This document shows, in pieces, positions 30,913-41,093 of a stretch of DNA of 41,093 nucleotides (position 1 is the first letter of the stretch; every line of letters begins with the position of its first letter). Source of the DNA: Bacteriovoracaceae bacterium. GTDB taxonomy: Bacteria > Bdellovibrionota > Bacteriovoracia > Bacteriovoracales > Bacteriovoracaceae. The notes under the pieces were generated by a model. That model did no database searches and was not told the DNA's origin. It was given only the letters and a program-made list of their open reading frames with translations. The stretch spans positions 1 to 41,093 of the forward strand of contig CANGAC010000005.1 of the NCBI GenBank assembly GCA_947451425.1. The letters run 5' to 3'. Both the position numbers and the translations under genes were made by a program.

Positions 30913-31782
30913 ATGGCAAATATTAAAGAGCTTAAAAAGAAGATCAAAAGTACCAAAGGTACTTTCAAGATCACGAAAGCGATGAAGCTGGTTTCAGCTT
31001 CAAAGCTCAATAAGGCTCAAGCCAGAATCTTAGGTCTCCGTCCTTACTCGACTGAACTTGAAGAAACTGTTCGCACAGTTGCTGCCCTCGCTACGGACTA
31101 TACAAATACGTATTTCACCCAGCGGGAAAACAAGCAGTCGGTAGTTCTCGTGATTTCTTCAGACAAGGGCCTTGCTGGTGGTTACAACTCTCAGCTCGGA
31201 AAAACAGTCAGAAGATTTATTGCCGAGAAGCCGGATGAAGATCTTAAGTTTTTCTGGATTGGGAAAAAAGTCAGAGACCTTCTTGCAAAAGAAGTGAACG
31301 CTGGCAAAACATTTACTTTTGCGAAGGCAGAGCCGACTTACGAAGAAATTCGGAAAGTTGCTGATGAACTCGGACAGATGTTTATGACTGGTGAAGTGGG
31401 CAAGGTGTACGTCGCGTACAACTCATTCATTTCAGCGATCGCATTTGATTCGAAAGTCAGACAGCTTCTTCCGATGCAGGTTTCTGCTCACGACAAAGAT
31501 ACCATCAAGACGAAATATCCTTACGATTTCAAGTATGAGCCGGGTGCAGCTGAAATCCTGGATACTCTGGTGCCGGAAGTTTATCTCACGACTGTTTATA
31601 CCTGCATGCTCGATGCGATTGCGTCTGAACACGGCTCTCGTATGAACGCGATGGAAAATGCCTCGAAGAACAGTAAAGAAGTGATTAAGAAGTTATCTTT
31701 AAAAATGAATAAGATGAGACAGGCCCGTATTACAACTGAGTTGATCGAAGTTGTTTCCGGTGCTGAATCTCTCAACGGTTAA
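30913..31782 (+). CDS. atpG: F0F1 ATP synthase subunit gamma
   Basis: 'LKKKIKSTKGTFKITKAMKLVSASKLNKAQ', 'SDKGLAGGYNSQLGK', C-terminal 'NKMRQARITTELIEVVSGAESL'. Confidence 0.97.
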   Translation: MANIKELKKKIKSTKGTFKITKAMKLVSASKLNKAQARILGLRPYSTELEETVRTVAALATDYTNTYFTQRENKQSVVLVISSDKGLAGGYNSQLGKTVRRFIAEKPDEDLKFFWIGKKVRDLLAKEVNAGKTFTFAKAEPTYEEIRKVADELGQMFMTGEVGKVYVAYNSFISAIAFDSKVRQLLPMQVSAHDKDTIKTKYPYDFKYEPGAAEILDTLVPEVYLTTVYTCMLDAIASEHGSRMNAMENASKNSKEVIKKLSLKMNKMRQARITTELIEVVSGAESLNG

Positions 31783-33213
<1,431 letters not shown>

Positions 33214-33215
33214 TT

Positions 33216-33629
33216 ATGGCATCAGCCTTTAAGCTCAACCTCTATACACCTAAAGGTGTCGTGATTAGAGACCTTGAGTGTAACGACATTGTGATCCCAA
33301 CTGTTCGCGGGGAGATTAACATTCTCCCCGAACACACTCACATCCTCACGGAGTTGAGCACGGGAATCCTTACGGCGAAGACTGTGAATGGAGTACGTCA
33401 TTTCTCGGTAACTGCGGGCCTCTGCCGCGTACTTGCCGATACTGTGACCATTCTTTCATTCACATCAGAGCGCGCTGAGGATGTTGATCTCGAGCGGGCA
33501 AAATCTGCCAAGGCTAAAGCCATGGACAGACTTTCCGGCAAGGAATCGCTTACTGATGTAGATCTTCTTAAGTTCCGCCGTAAGCTCGAGAGAGCTGAAA
33601 TGCGCTTAAGAGCTGCAAACTTACGTTAA
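33216..33629 (+). CDS. atpC: F0F1 ATP synthase subunit epsilon
   Basis: 'FKLNLYTPKGVVIRDLECNDIVIPTVRGEINILPEHTHILTELSTGIL'; last gene of the atp operon. Confidence 0.94.
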   Translation: MASAFKLNLYTPKGVVIRDLECNDIVIPTVRGEINILPEHTHILTELSTGILTAKTVNGVRHFSVTAGLCRVLADTVTILSFTSERAEDVDLERAKSAKAKAMDRLSGKESLTDVDLLKFRRKLERAEMRLRAANLR

Positions 33630-33633
33630 TCTT

Positions 33634-33662
33634 AAAGGGTCCCTCACGGGACCCTTTTTTTT
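33634..33662 (+). terminator. Rho-independent terminator of the atp operon
   Basis: AAAGGGTCCC-TCAC-GGGACCCTTT followed by a T run. Confidence 0.94.
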
Positions 33663-33733
33663 GTAAATTTTTCAATTTCTCTCCCCAAAATTCAAATCCT
33701 CGTATAATCGGCCCACTTCAAAACGAGGTCCCT

Positions 33734-34222
33734 GTGAAAAATGCATTCCTGACTCTCGCTCTTAGCATCTCCTTCTCTGCGCTCGCGGGTCAGCACGAGG
33801 TGCCGGGATTCAAGGTGAGCACAGTTGATTTTGAAGGTTCTCAGAAAGTTTCACAGGATGGCAGATGTACTCTCAAGCGGGAAGACTGGACGGGTGAGGC
33901 CTGGTACTCGCTCTATCTCTATGATCAGAGAGACAGCAATTTCCAGGGAAGCCTTGCAATCAGAAATATTGAAAACGGAATTGAGCTTATTGCCGCTGAA
34001 GATATTAACGAAAACTGCTCTATCGAAGTCACGAAAAACGGAAATCAAAAAACGGTAACGGAAAAGTGTGACCGGTTTGTGGCCCACGAAAAGATTTCTC
34101 TGACGACGGATAGTGAAGGCTTGATTCAAGTAATCGCGATTGAGAAAAATGAAGCGGGAATCGGCGGGCACAGTATTCCCTTCCCTTACGTTTATAATAA
34201 AAAAATCACCTGTAAATTTTAG
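33734..34222 (+). CDS. Secreted protein of unknown function (GTG start), preceded by a TATAAT element (33703-33708)
   Basis: Signal peptide 'MKNAFLTLALSISFSALA'; no family recognised. Confidence 0.65.
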   Translation: MKNAFLTLALSISFSALAGQHEVPGFKVSTVDFEGSQKVSQDGRCTLKREDWTGEAWYSLYLYDQRDSNFQGSLAIRNIENGIELIAAEDINENCSIEVTKNGNQKTVTEKCDRFVAHEKISLTTDSEGLIQVIAIEKNEAGIGGHSIPFPYVYNKKITCKF

Positions 34223-34228
34223 GACCAT

Positions 34229-34720
34229 ATGAAAACCATGATGACTGCCATTCTTCTTTCACTTTCCTTTGCTGCTGTTTCGGCACCAGTGAAAACCTGT
34301 AACACGACTCTTTCCATGCCGGGTGAAACTCCGGTTCCGACGAAGATGGAAATTTTTGATGTCGGAGGAACACTAAAAGCAACTGTAACCCAGACGGTTG
34401 ACGGGCAGACCAATTCCTATGATGACAAGGCCACAATTGGTGACTATCCGGTAAGAGAGGGGCTAACAGAAGAGACGGATGTGGAAGATCTCAATCCCGC
34501 TGAGTCCCTGGTGGTTCATGCCATGACCCTTGAAAACGATCCCGTGTTTGAAGGAAAGATCAGATCGGGTGTTGCCCTCAAGAAAGTCCGTGCAGCGAAG
34601 GTCTACACTGTTGGTGAAACCACGAACATGGGTGGAACAGCTATCGTTGAGGCCCGCGATTCAAGAGGCAAGGCCCTCGGATCTTATCTCGGTGGCTTTC
34701 TCGTCAGTCCCTGCAAGTAA
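34229..34720 (+). CDS. Secreted protein of unknown function
   Basis: Signal peptide 'MKTMMTAILLSLSFAAVSA'; 6 bp after the preceding secreted-protein gene. Confidence 0.65.
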   Translation: MKTMMTAILLSLSFAAVSAPVKTCNTTLSMPGETPVPTKMEIFDVGGTLKATVTQTVDGQTNSYDDKATIGDYPVREGLTEETDVEDLNPAESLVVHAMTLENDPVFEGKIRSGVALKKVRAAKVYTVGETTNMGGTAIVEARDSRGKALGSYLGGFLVSPCK

Positions 34721-34737
34721 TTGGTCCTATGGGGGCA

Positions 34738-34757
34738 TGCCTACTCGTGAGTAGGCA
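34738..34757. repeat. Inverted repeat TGCCTACTC-GT-GAGTAGGCA in intergenic region
   Basis: 9-bp perfect arms; no downstream T-tract. Confidence 0.7.
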
Positions 34758-34837
34758 GCCGTGGCTAATCAAAAACGAACATCAAGCATAAGAGAATGTG
34801 ACGCTTTACGAGCAATGTACCTTAAACTTCTAGGTAT

Positions 34838-36820
34838 ATGTCTCTTCTGTTGTCACGGATGATAACTTCTATCACGCTTGTATTCTGCCTCGTCGTAGGT
34901 GTGGCAGGCGTTCGTATTCTTTCAACAGACAATACTGAAATCACATTTGATTCAAGCTACATGGACCTTTTCGAAACTCCTTCAGTAGAAGCTTCGAATG
35001 TCATTGCTCTATCTGCTCCGGAAATGAGCTTTTCTGAAATCAAGATTCCGGTTGCTCCACGAGCTGTGGCAGTGAAGAGAAAACCGATTATGAAAAGAGT
35101 GGTTGTTGCGGCAGTTGAGCCGGTGGAAATTAAGGTTCAGCCCTCTGAACTTCCGTTCCATGAGCCAGTGAAGCTTAAGCGGATTGAATTCAACGGAGAG
35201 CTTCTGGTCAACATCGCGTCTCTTTATAGAGATGTTGCAGTTGAAGAAAAAGTTCTGGTAGCTGATGTAGTAAAAGAAGAAATCAAAGACGAAGTGAAGA
35301 CGGTTCAGTCAGCAGACAAGGCTGCGGTTGCTGATGCTGCCGATCCTGAGTTCTTTGAATATGAAGAAAAGATTGCTCCGGCCGAAGAAACGGTTGTTGG
35401 TTCAGCAGCTCCAGAAAAAATCATTAAAGAAGAAATTGTTGTTCATAACACTGAGATGAAAAAAGAAGTCGTTCAGGAAAGCAACCTGATCGCTTTTGAC
35501 TACTCAGGGTTAAAGCAGGATATCCAGGACAACAAAGTGCCGACGGTATCCATGGTGGATACTCACAAGAAAGGTAAGTCGCCTTCTCAGGGACAATCGA
35601 CCGATAAGCTGGTGGCCCAGGAAGAAGACGATCAACCAGAAAAGTCTCTTGCTCCTAAGTCTCCGGTCTACAATGCGCAGATGACTATCCTCGGGATGGC
35701 CACCGATCTTAAACACACAGATTCTATTAGTAGTTTTGAAGTCCGCTTCCAGGATAATACTTCTGAAGTCATTGAAGACTATGGTGATGGAGAAGTAACT
35801 CTCTCTGTAGCAATGGCCCATCCAAAAATGACGAGATCCATGGTTCTTTTAAAGAGAGGCTTTGCCCCTACAAACACTGACCTTATCTTAGAAGATGGCG
35901 CCAGCCGAGTTTCTCTCCCGGTCATGGGACAGGAACAGTTTGACGAACTTCTGAATGCTTTTGAAAGCCGTGGCCCTATAGGGGCAGTACTTGTTGAACT
36001 TGCCGATGAAACGGAAATGGCCCAACTGGATGTTCCGTTCGGAAAAGTCATCACACTTGATGGCGACATGAAAGAAACAACGAGTGATGATTTCCGCTAT
36101 CAGCTCTTCCTGGGTGTGAAGGCCGGGAACGCGCTTCTTTCTTATGTTCACGGGAACGAAAAAACTTCAAAAATCATCCACGTTCATGAGCGCGAACTTA
36201 CGTATGAGTCGAATTTCTTTGAAAAAGAAAATCTAAAGAAAGTCAGCCTGTTCCAGGAAGACCTTCTTACTCGCGAAAAAACACCTCTCATTATTGCGTC
36301 TGAAAACGTAAAAGTCTTTGCGACCAACATCCAGGGTGAAAAGCTGAATCAGAATACCTATAAAATCGATTTCGGCAGAAAGCTTCTTGGTGGGCGCAAC
36401 TATCTTGAGCTCACGCATGAAGCTGAACCGGTATTTGTCGGGACAACGGATATTTCTGATCTTTCTGTTCCCACAGAAAGCTTTATGAGACATGTTCTTA
36501 GCTCGCTCCCTGATAATAAGCTTGGGAACCGCTGCTCGATCCAGGTCAATGTGAAGAGACCTGTTTCAGAAGTGGTTGTGGCATCTGAATCTGTTGGTGA
36601 TGCCCTCATGACAACGTCTCAGTATCTGGATGCTGACGGAAAATTCTATGATTCCGCGAGCGAGAAGACCCGCAAGGTCATCATTTTCGGCGAAAATCAG
36701 AATTCTGATTCTCACTATATGGATGGCAAAGTGAATGTGCGGATTGATTACATGGATGGAAGTACTGACTTCCTGGGGACTTACTGCTCCCCGAATTCTT
36801 ATCTCGTCGAGCAGCTCTGA
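34838..36820 (+). CDS. Large N-terminally anchored/secreted protein of unknown function
   Basis: N-terminal TM 'MITSITLVFCLVVGVAGV', long V/P/E-rich low-complexity segment, then beta-rich region 'NAQMTILGMATDLKHTDSISSFEVRFQDN...'. Confidence 0.7.
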   Translation: MSLLLSRMITSITLVFCLVVGVAGVRILSTDNTEITFDSSYMDLFETPSVEASNVIALSAPEMSFSEIKIPVAPRAVAVKRKPIMKRVVVAAVEPVEIKVQPSELPFHEPVKLKRIEFNGELLVNIASLYRDVAVEEKVLVADVVKEEIKDEVKTVQSADKAAVADAADPEFFEYEEKIAPAEETVVGSAAPEKIIKEEIVVHNTEMKKEVVQESNLIAFDYSGLKQDIQDNKVPTVSMVDTHKKGKSPSQGQSTDKLVAQEEDDQPEKSLAPKSPVYNAQMTILGMATDLKHTDSISSFEVRFQDNTSEVIEDYGDGEVTLSVAMAHPKMTRSMVLLKRGFAPTNTDLILEDGASRVSLPVMGQEQFDELLNAFESRGPIGAVLVELADETEMAQLDVPFGKVITLDGDMKETTSDDFRYQLFLGVKAGNALLSYVHGNEKTSKIIHVHERELTYESNFFEKENLKKVSLFQEDLLTREKTPLIIASENVKVFATNIQGEKLNQNTYKIDFGRKLLGGRNYLELTHEAEPVFVGTTDISDLSVPTESFMRHVLSSLPDNKLGNRCSIQVNVKRPVSEVVVASESVGDALMTTSQYLDADGKFYDSASEKTRKVIIFGENQNSDSHYMDGKVNVRIDYMDGSTDFLGTYCSPNSYLVEQL

Positions 36821-38163
36821 TTTTTTAAATACCCCGACCATTCCTTAGGTTTCTTCTTGATGATCGTCTGATCATCCAGCTTCAAGAATTTAGATGCGGG
36901 CAAGCGCGACTTCGTTGAGATGATGGTTCCACGAGGATAGATCTTCTTAAAGTCGCGGATGTGATCATTATAAAAGGCAATTTCATCGAGGTGAATCGCT
37001 CCCACTTCTTTATCAATTCGCATCGGGCATTTTGTGAGGGAGAACTGCAGGTTTTCTTCTCCATCAGGTCTTTCTGTCTGGCGGATCCCGGGAAAGAGTT
37101 CCTCTTCGTAGGCGAGAACATGGGCGAGGGCGAGAAACTCGGAGAAGAAATTCTTCGAAGCAAATCCAAAGGTTTCGGACTGACTGCTTCGGATAATATC
37201 TTCGAGTCTCACATCCAGTGAGGCGAGTTTTCTGCGGGAATTCAGGAGATGCTTTGTTCCGGAATTATAGGAGGTAACCGTGAGATCCCATTTTTTCATG
37301 ATCTTATGATTTTCGAAAAGTAGGTTGGCCGCCGCGATGGAAGAGAGACCCACGTTAGAACGATAGTCCATAAGTGTAGAACGTCGCGGAAGATAGTAGC
37401 TCGAGATAAGGGGCATGAACTGCCAGACCCCAAGAGCACTGACTTTTGAATGGGCCTTGGGATTAAAACTCGATTCGAGGAAAGGAATCGATGTGAGTTC
37501 TGAGGGAAGGCCGCGCTTCTCGAAATAGGCCTTGAGAAAAGTCTGATAGGGAAGAGAGCGAATGAGTCCGGCTTGGATGAAATCTCTTTGCCCGGTCTGA
37601 ACCCGCAGATGATCACGAAGCTTTGTAAAAAATGAAATCCGCGAAGCTTTTTCTGAGGGAAGTTCAGTTCCGCTGTTTTTAATCGCTTTGAATATTTCCC
37701 GCGAAGCTGGCTCCATGTTGAAAGGATCTTTCGTCAGAAGCTCGAGTGTTGACCTGATATCATCCTGTCTCTCGCGGGAAAGTTTCTGCTGAAGAACATA
37801 AAGCGTATTTGAGTTGAGACCTTTCTTCTTCAGTGCCGAAAAATCGAGAACCTTGTAAATGATAGAGAGGTTATTCTTGTCGTGAATCGCAACCTGGGTG
37901 GAATCCAGGCGCGTGTAAATGAGAAACCAGAAGCGGACATTGGGATAATAGAATTTTGAGACATGAAAAACAGGATTTACTCTTTTGTCGTAGTCATTCA
38001 GGTACGGATCGACAACCTTGGGTGAGTAAAATGGAAGTTCCACCACATCGTCTTCACTTTTAGATGGTGAGACTCGGCCGCCCAGCTCAAACCCAAAAAA
38101 CGGGTCAGAAGATGTGACAAAAAAGAGCGCGAGAATTGTAAGGGTAACGTACTTCGCGATCAT
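36799..38163 (-). CDS. Lytic transglycosylase, MltD/Slt-like
   Basis: Signal peptide; SLT motif 'LPSELTSIPFLESSFNPKAHSKVSALGVWQFMPLISSYY' and 'AAANLLFENHKIMKKWDLTVTSYNSG'. Confidence 0.88.
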   Translation of the reverse strand: MIAKYVTLTILALFFVTSSDPFFGFELGGRVSPSKSEDDVVELPFYSPKVVDPYLNDYDKRVNPVFHVSKFYYPNVRFWFLIYTRLDSTQVAIHDKNNLSIIYKVLDFSALKKKGLNSNTLYVLQQKLSRERQDDIRSTLELLTKDPFNMEPASREIFKAIKNSGTELPSEKASRISFFTKLRDHLRVQTGQRDFIQAGLIRSLPYQTFLKAYFEKRGLPSELTSIPFLESSFNPKAHSKVSALGVWQFMPLISSYYLPRRSTLMDYRSNVGLSSIAAANLLFENHKIMKKWDLTVTSYNSGTKHLLNSRRKLASLDVRLEDIIRSSQSETFGFASKNFFSEFLALAHVLAYEEELFPGIRQTERPDGEENLQFSLTKCPMRIDKEVGAIHLDEIAFYNDHIRDFKKIYPRGTIISTKSRLPASKFLKLDDQTIIKKKPKEWSGYLKNQSCSTR

Positions 38164-39335
38164 TTCTGTCCAAGAATCTGCATGGTGCGCTTGTAGCCTG
38201 ATTCCACAGCATGTGTGGAAACTTTCGGGTTGAGCGAGAAAGAATTCGAGAAGAAGAGTTTATAGTCGTGATGGTCGGGATAGATATCGATGAGCTTAAC
38301 CTTAGGGTTGATGTTGAGCTTTCTCTGGAGGATCGCCATGATCTCGCGACGATGGGTCTGCGAAAACTTTTCCATTTTCATGTAATCGTTCACGGTATCC
38401 ATAATGTCGATCGCCTTGGCCCGTTCAGCACGGCTGGCGATAATCTTTTTCTGGATCATAAGATAGATCGACTGGATCGCAATCGGGGGAAGCCCATAAT
38501 TCACGAGCGAACCCACTTCATCATGAAAGTGATAAGGAGTGTGAGTCCATGAACTGATGATGACGTCGCATCCATTGTCTTCGGCCACGTGAGTAGAAAG
38601 AGTCTCCCGGATTTCTCCGTCGATGTAGTAATCCACTTCATTGGTCTGCCGATTCTTGATGGGATAGGGGCAATAGAACGGCGGAACACTCATGGTAGCG
38701 GCGGTTGCATAGGAAACGTTGGTTCCGGTGTAATAGACCGATGTACTGTCGTGGCTGGGATTCGGGTAATTATATTTTGAGAAAATTACCTTCCGCGAGT
38801 GATCGAGCTGAGTCGCGACGATAAAAAGATCCGAGTTGAAATCCTCGAACTTATCCTGAACGATTACGTTATCGACGAGATACTGCCGAAGGCCTTCCGT
38901 GGTAAAAAATCCAGGAAGCGAAATGATGGGCTTCAGGAAATTCTTCATCAGCGCTGGAAGACCATCCAGGGGATAATAAAGATCCTGTTTCGGCGCCCGC
39001 AGTTCAGGGCGCTTGATCGTGAACATTTCCTTGTAGGTAATGCCTTTGAGTTTTGAACCCTTAATGCCGATCGTGGCCTGAATCACATCCTGGGGCGTGT
39101 ATCCGCTGGCGAGGTAAACACAAATGAGAGCGCCGGCACTTGATCCGACATAGGTTCCGATCTCGAGACTTCTCGGATTCAGATCCTGCGGGGATGATTT
39201 ATTGTTTTTGAGATAGAAACCCAGCTCTTCGAGCGCAAGTGTTACGCCCAGATGCCAGGCAGCTGCTTTCACCACACCTCCGGAGAGGACGAGGGCGATT
39301 TTTTTATTTTTAAGCTCGTTTAGGTCAACCGACAT
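38160..39335 (-). CDS. Patatin-like phospholipase family protein
   Basis: 'KIALVLSGGVVKAAAWHLGVTLALEELG' oxyanion region, 'GSSAGAL' GxSxG nucleophile, 'DYYIDGEIRETL' Asp motif. Confidence 0.88.
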   Translation of the reverse strand: MSVDLNELKNKKIALVLSGGVVKAAAWHLGVTLALEELGFYLKNNKSSPQDLNPRSLEIGTYVGSSAGALICVYLASGYTPQDVIQATIGIKGSKLKGITYKEMFTIKRPELRAPKQDLYYPLDGLPALMKNFLKPIISLPGFFTTEGLRQYLVDNVIVQDKFEDFNSDLFIVATQLDHSRKVIFSKYNYPNPSHDSTSVYYTGTNVSYATAATMSVPPFYCPYPIKNRQTNEVDYYIDGEIRETLSTHVAEDNGCDVIISSWTHTPYHFHDEVGSLVNYGLPPIAIQSIYLMIQKKIIASRAERAKAIDIMDTVNDYMKMEKFSQTHRREIMAILQRKLNINPKVKLIDIYPDHHDYKLFFSNSFSLNPKVSTHAVESGYKRTMQILGQK

Positions 39336-39368
39336 GATTACTCAGTTAAAGGGTTTACATTTTTGATT

Positions 39369-39397
39369 TTGCACATCTAGATCGGTTTCTTTATCAT
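39369..39397 (+). promoter_or_regulatory. Candidate promoter for the 39421 gene
   Basis: TTGCAC (39369-39374), 17-bp spacer, TATCAT (39392-39397), then AGGAG SD before the ATG. Confidence 0.35.
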
Positions 39398-39420
39398 AAA
39401 GTTTAAGAGAAGGAGTATCA

Positions 39421-39750
39421 ATGAGCACCACGGATTCGGTCTGGTTATCCATCAGTGACTATTCACGCTATAAAAGCGTCTCCATCTCAACTATCCGAAG
39501 ACACATCAAAAACAACATTCTGAAGCACAAGGAAGAGAACGGAAAGTATTTTATCTACGTTCCGTCTTCGGAGCGCGTAAAGATTCGCGAAGAAGAGGAT
39601 CTTCTTCGCGCTAAGCTTGAGCTTGAGTTGTTGAGAGGAAGAATCAGGAGCCTTCAGGAAGAGAATCATGAGCTGCGCATGCTGGTTGATCTCTACGAGG
39701 GCAATTCGAAACTCACCACTCCACCGGAGCTTCCGCATTTTTATGATTAA
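39421..39750 (+). CDS. Small protein with N-terminal HTH-like segment and C-terminal coiled coil
   Basis: 'ISDYSRYKSVSISTIRRHIKNNILKHKEENGKYFIYV' resembles excisionase/MerR-type HTH, then 'LLRAKLELELLRGRIRSLQEENHELRMLVDLYE' heptads. Confidence 0.65.
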   Translation: MSTTDSVWLSISDYSRYKSVSISTIRRHIKNNILKHKEENGKYFIYVPSSERVKIREEEDLLRAKLELELLRGRIRSLQEENHELRMLVDLYEGNSKLTTPPELPHFYD

Positions 39751-41093
39751 GCTCTTCGCCATTCTCTTTGTTCTCACTTCTCAGTTCGCATGGTCGCAAT
39801 CTTCTATGCGGAGATGCACGCTTCTTCCTGTCACTGACAGTGTTGGTGGCGCCATTGGGTTTAAGGTTTTTGAGGAAGTTGAAAACTCACTCCGTAAAAG
39901 TAACTGGTGCACGTACGTTTCCAACTCAAGCATGATCAGTGTCTTCAGTCGCTATCGCGAGAATCTTCCACAGTATCTGAAAACAAAAGAAGTCCTTTCC
40001 ACCGTCGCGGATAAATTAAAGGTCGGCTCTCTCATTCGCGTGGGTATTGTGAACGAAGTGAAAGGTGTCGAAGTCCAGATGGAAGTTTACGGTGAGTCCG
40101 GTGACGATATCTATTTCAGTGAGAAAACCGTTCTCCAGTCAGATGACATTGAAGTCATCTCTTCAACCGTTCAGAACTGGCTGGATACATATTCTAAGAT
40201 GATTCCTTACGATGCAACGGTCACGGGAATTCTGGGCGATCAGATTACTCTAGATGTGGGTAAGGGTTATCCGATTCAGATCGGCCAGAAATTTATTGTC
40301 AAACGTCTGATGACGAAGAAAAAACACCCACTTCTCAAAAAAGTCGTGGACTGGGAAACGAAGCTTCTCGCTGAAGGAAGTGTGTTTAATATTTCCGATA
40401 ATCAGGCATTGGGAATGATTAAGGTCTATAAGGATGACCAGAAGCTCATGCCAGGAGACTGGGTGAGGCTCGAAGAATTCCGCGAAAGTGATATCTCCGA
40501 AAAAGCGCTGAAAAAAGAAGAAGAGGAAAAACTCGGAACTTTGGGGCTTCTGTCTGTCGCTCTTTTTGGCTCAAGTTCCAGTGTTGACACAAATACTCCG
40601 TCAGGATCAAACCGCTGGAGCGGAAATCTTTTTGGCATTGATCTTCGCGCGGAAGGATGGATCACCAGACAATATTTCGCGGCGATTGAGCTCATGCGTT
40701 CACTGGGAAGTGTAGATAAAACTTCCGGAAGCCCTACGAAAAAAACGGCGAACGTAAACAATGGCTCATTCAAGCTCCTCGGAGGATATAAATATCTTCC
40801 GATCGGTTTCTTCTATGGCCCACAGATTGATCTTTACGGCGGATACGCCAGCAAAAGTTACGATGTGGATTATTCAGGCCCGGATGGATTGGGTCAGACA
40901 ACGTTTTCGGGTCTGGTTTTCGGCGTGGGCGCCAATATTCCCATTAACCGGGAATTCCGCTTCTTCACTAATGCCGACTTCATGCCTTTTCCGACCTTCA
41001 CAGACGACGATAACATCTACGGATCGGCCAAGAATGCGTCATCTCTCGAGCTCGAAGTCGGGATGAAATACCAATACACTGTCCGCATGACCC
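39743..41093 (+). CDS. Secreted envelope protein, probable C-terminal beta-barrel; truncated by window end and not in the ORF track
   Basis: Open frame from ATG 39743 to the end: MIKLFAILFVLTSQFAWSQSSMRRCTLLPVTDSVGGAIGF...; middle 'VTGILGDQITLDVGKGYPIQIGQKFIVKR'; C-terminal alternating pattern 'FFYGPQIDLYGGYASKSYDVDYSG...FGVGANIPINREFRFFTNADFMPF'. Confidence 0.72.
   Translation, partial: MIKLFAILFVLTSQFAWSQSSMRRCTLLPVTDSVGGAIGFKVFEEVENSLRKSNWCTYVSNSSMISVFSRYRENLPQYLKTKEVLSTVADKLKVGSLIRVGIVNEVKGVEVQMEVYGESGDDIYFSEKTVLQSDDIEVISSTVQNWLDTYSKMIPYDATVTGILGDQITLDVGKGYPIQIGQKFIVKRLMTKKKHPLLKKVVDWETKLLAEGSVFNISDNQALGMIKVYKDDQKLMPGDWVRLEEFRESDISEKALKKEEEEKLGTLGLLSVALFGSSSSVDTNTPSGSNRWSGNLFGIDLRAEGWITRQYFAAIELMRSLGSVDKTSGSPTKKTANVNNGSFKLLGGYKYLPIGFFYGPQIDLYGGYASKSYDVDYSGPDGLGQTTFSGLVFGVGANIPINREFRFFTNADFMPFPTFTDDDNIYGSAKNASSLELEVGMKYQYTVRMT

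Noticed and set aside
38660-38681. GGGATAGGGGCAATAGAACGG resembling two half-sites of the CTATAG motif
   Set aside because: Half-sites lie in the same orientation and lack the CTATAG core; treated as chance or too degenerate.

Overview
This window is an origin-proximal core region of a bacterial chromosome. Gene content and protein style suggest a Bdellovibrionota / Bacteriovorax-like organism; that assignment is inference, not tested. Left to right it contains: the 3' part of mfd, two SurA/PpiC-like periplasmic folding factors, pdxA, uvrA and a bidirectional terminator. A minus-strand run follows: atpE, atpB, atpI-like, atpZ-like, TPR lipoprotein, gyrA, gyrB, recF, dnaN, a probable oriC, and dnaA. 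The divergent plus-strand run is rpmH, rnpA, yidD, yidC, mnmE, mnmG, rsmG, parA, parB, bactofilin and atpF'-F-H-A-G-D-C, ending in a terminator. The right end is accessory: secreted proteins of unknown function, a large unknown periplasmic protein, an MltD-like lytic transglycosylase, a patatin-like phospholipase, a small HTH/coiled-coil protein and a truncated envelope protein. Two perfect parS palindromes (TGTTCCACGTGGAACA) were found. The most unusual signal is a second, recurrent 14-bp near-palindrome of the form G(G/C)(T/C)(C/T)CTATAG(A/G)(A/G)(C/G)C. It has 5 strong copies and 3 near copies, all on the right side of the origin, in yidC, mnmE, parB, an intergenic region and an unknown gene. 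Most copies lie in coding sequence, often in linker-like protein segments, and all five strong copies use an ATA Ile codon. I propose it as a candidate undescribed DNA-binding or chromosome-organisation site. No CRISPR array, transposon, tRNA or rRNA was recognised.
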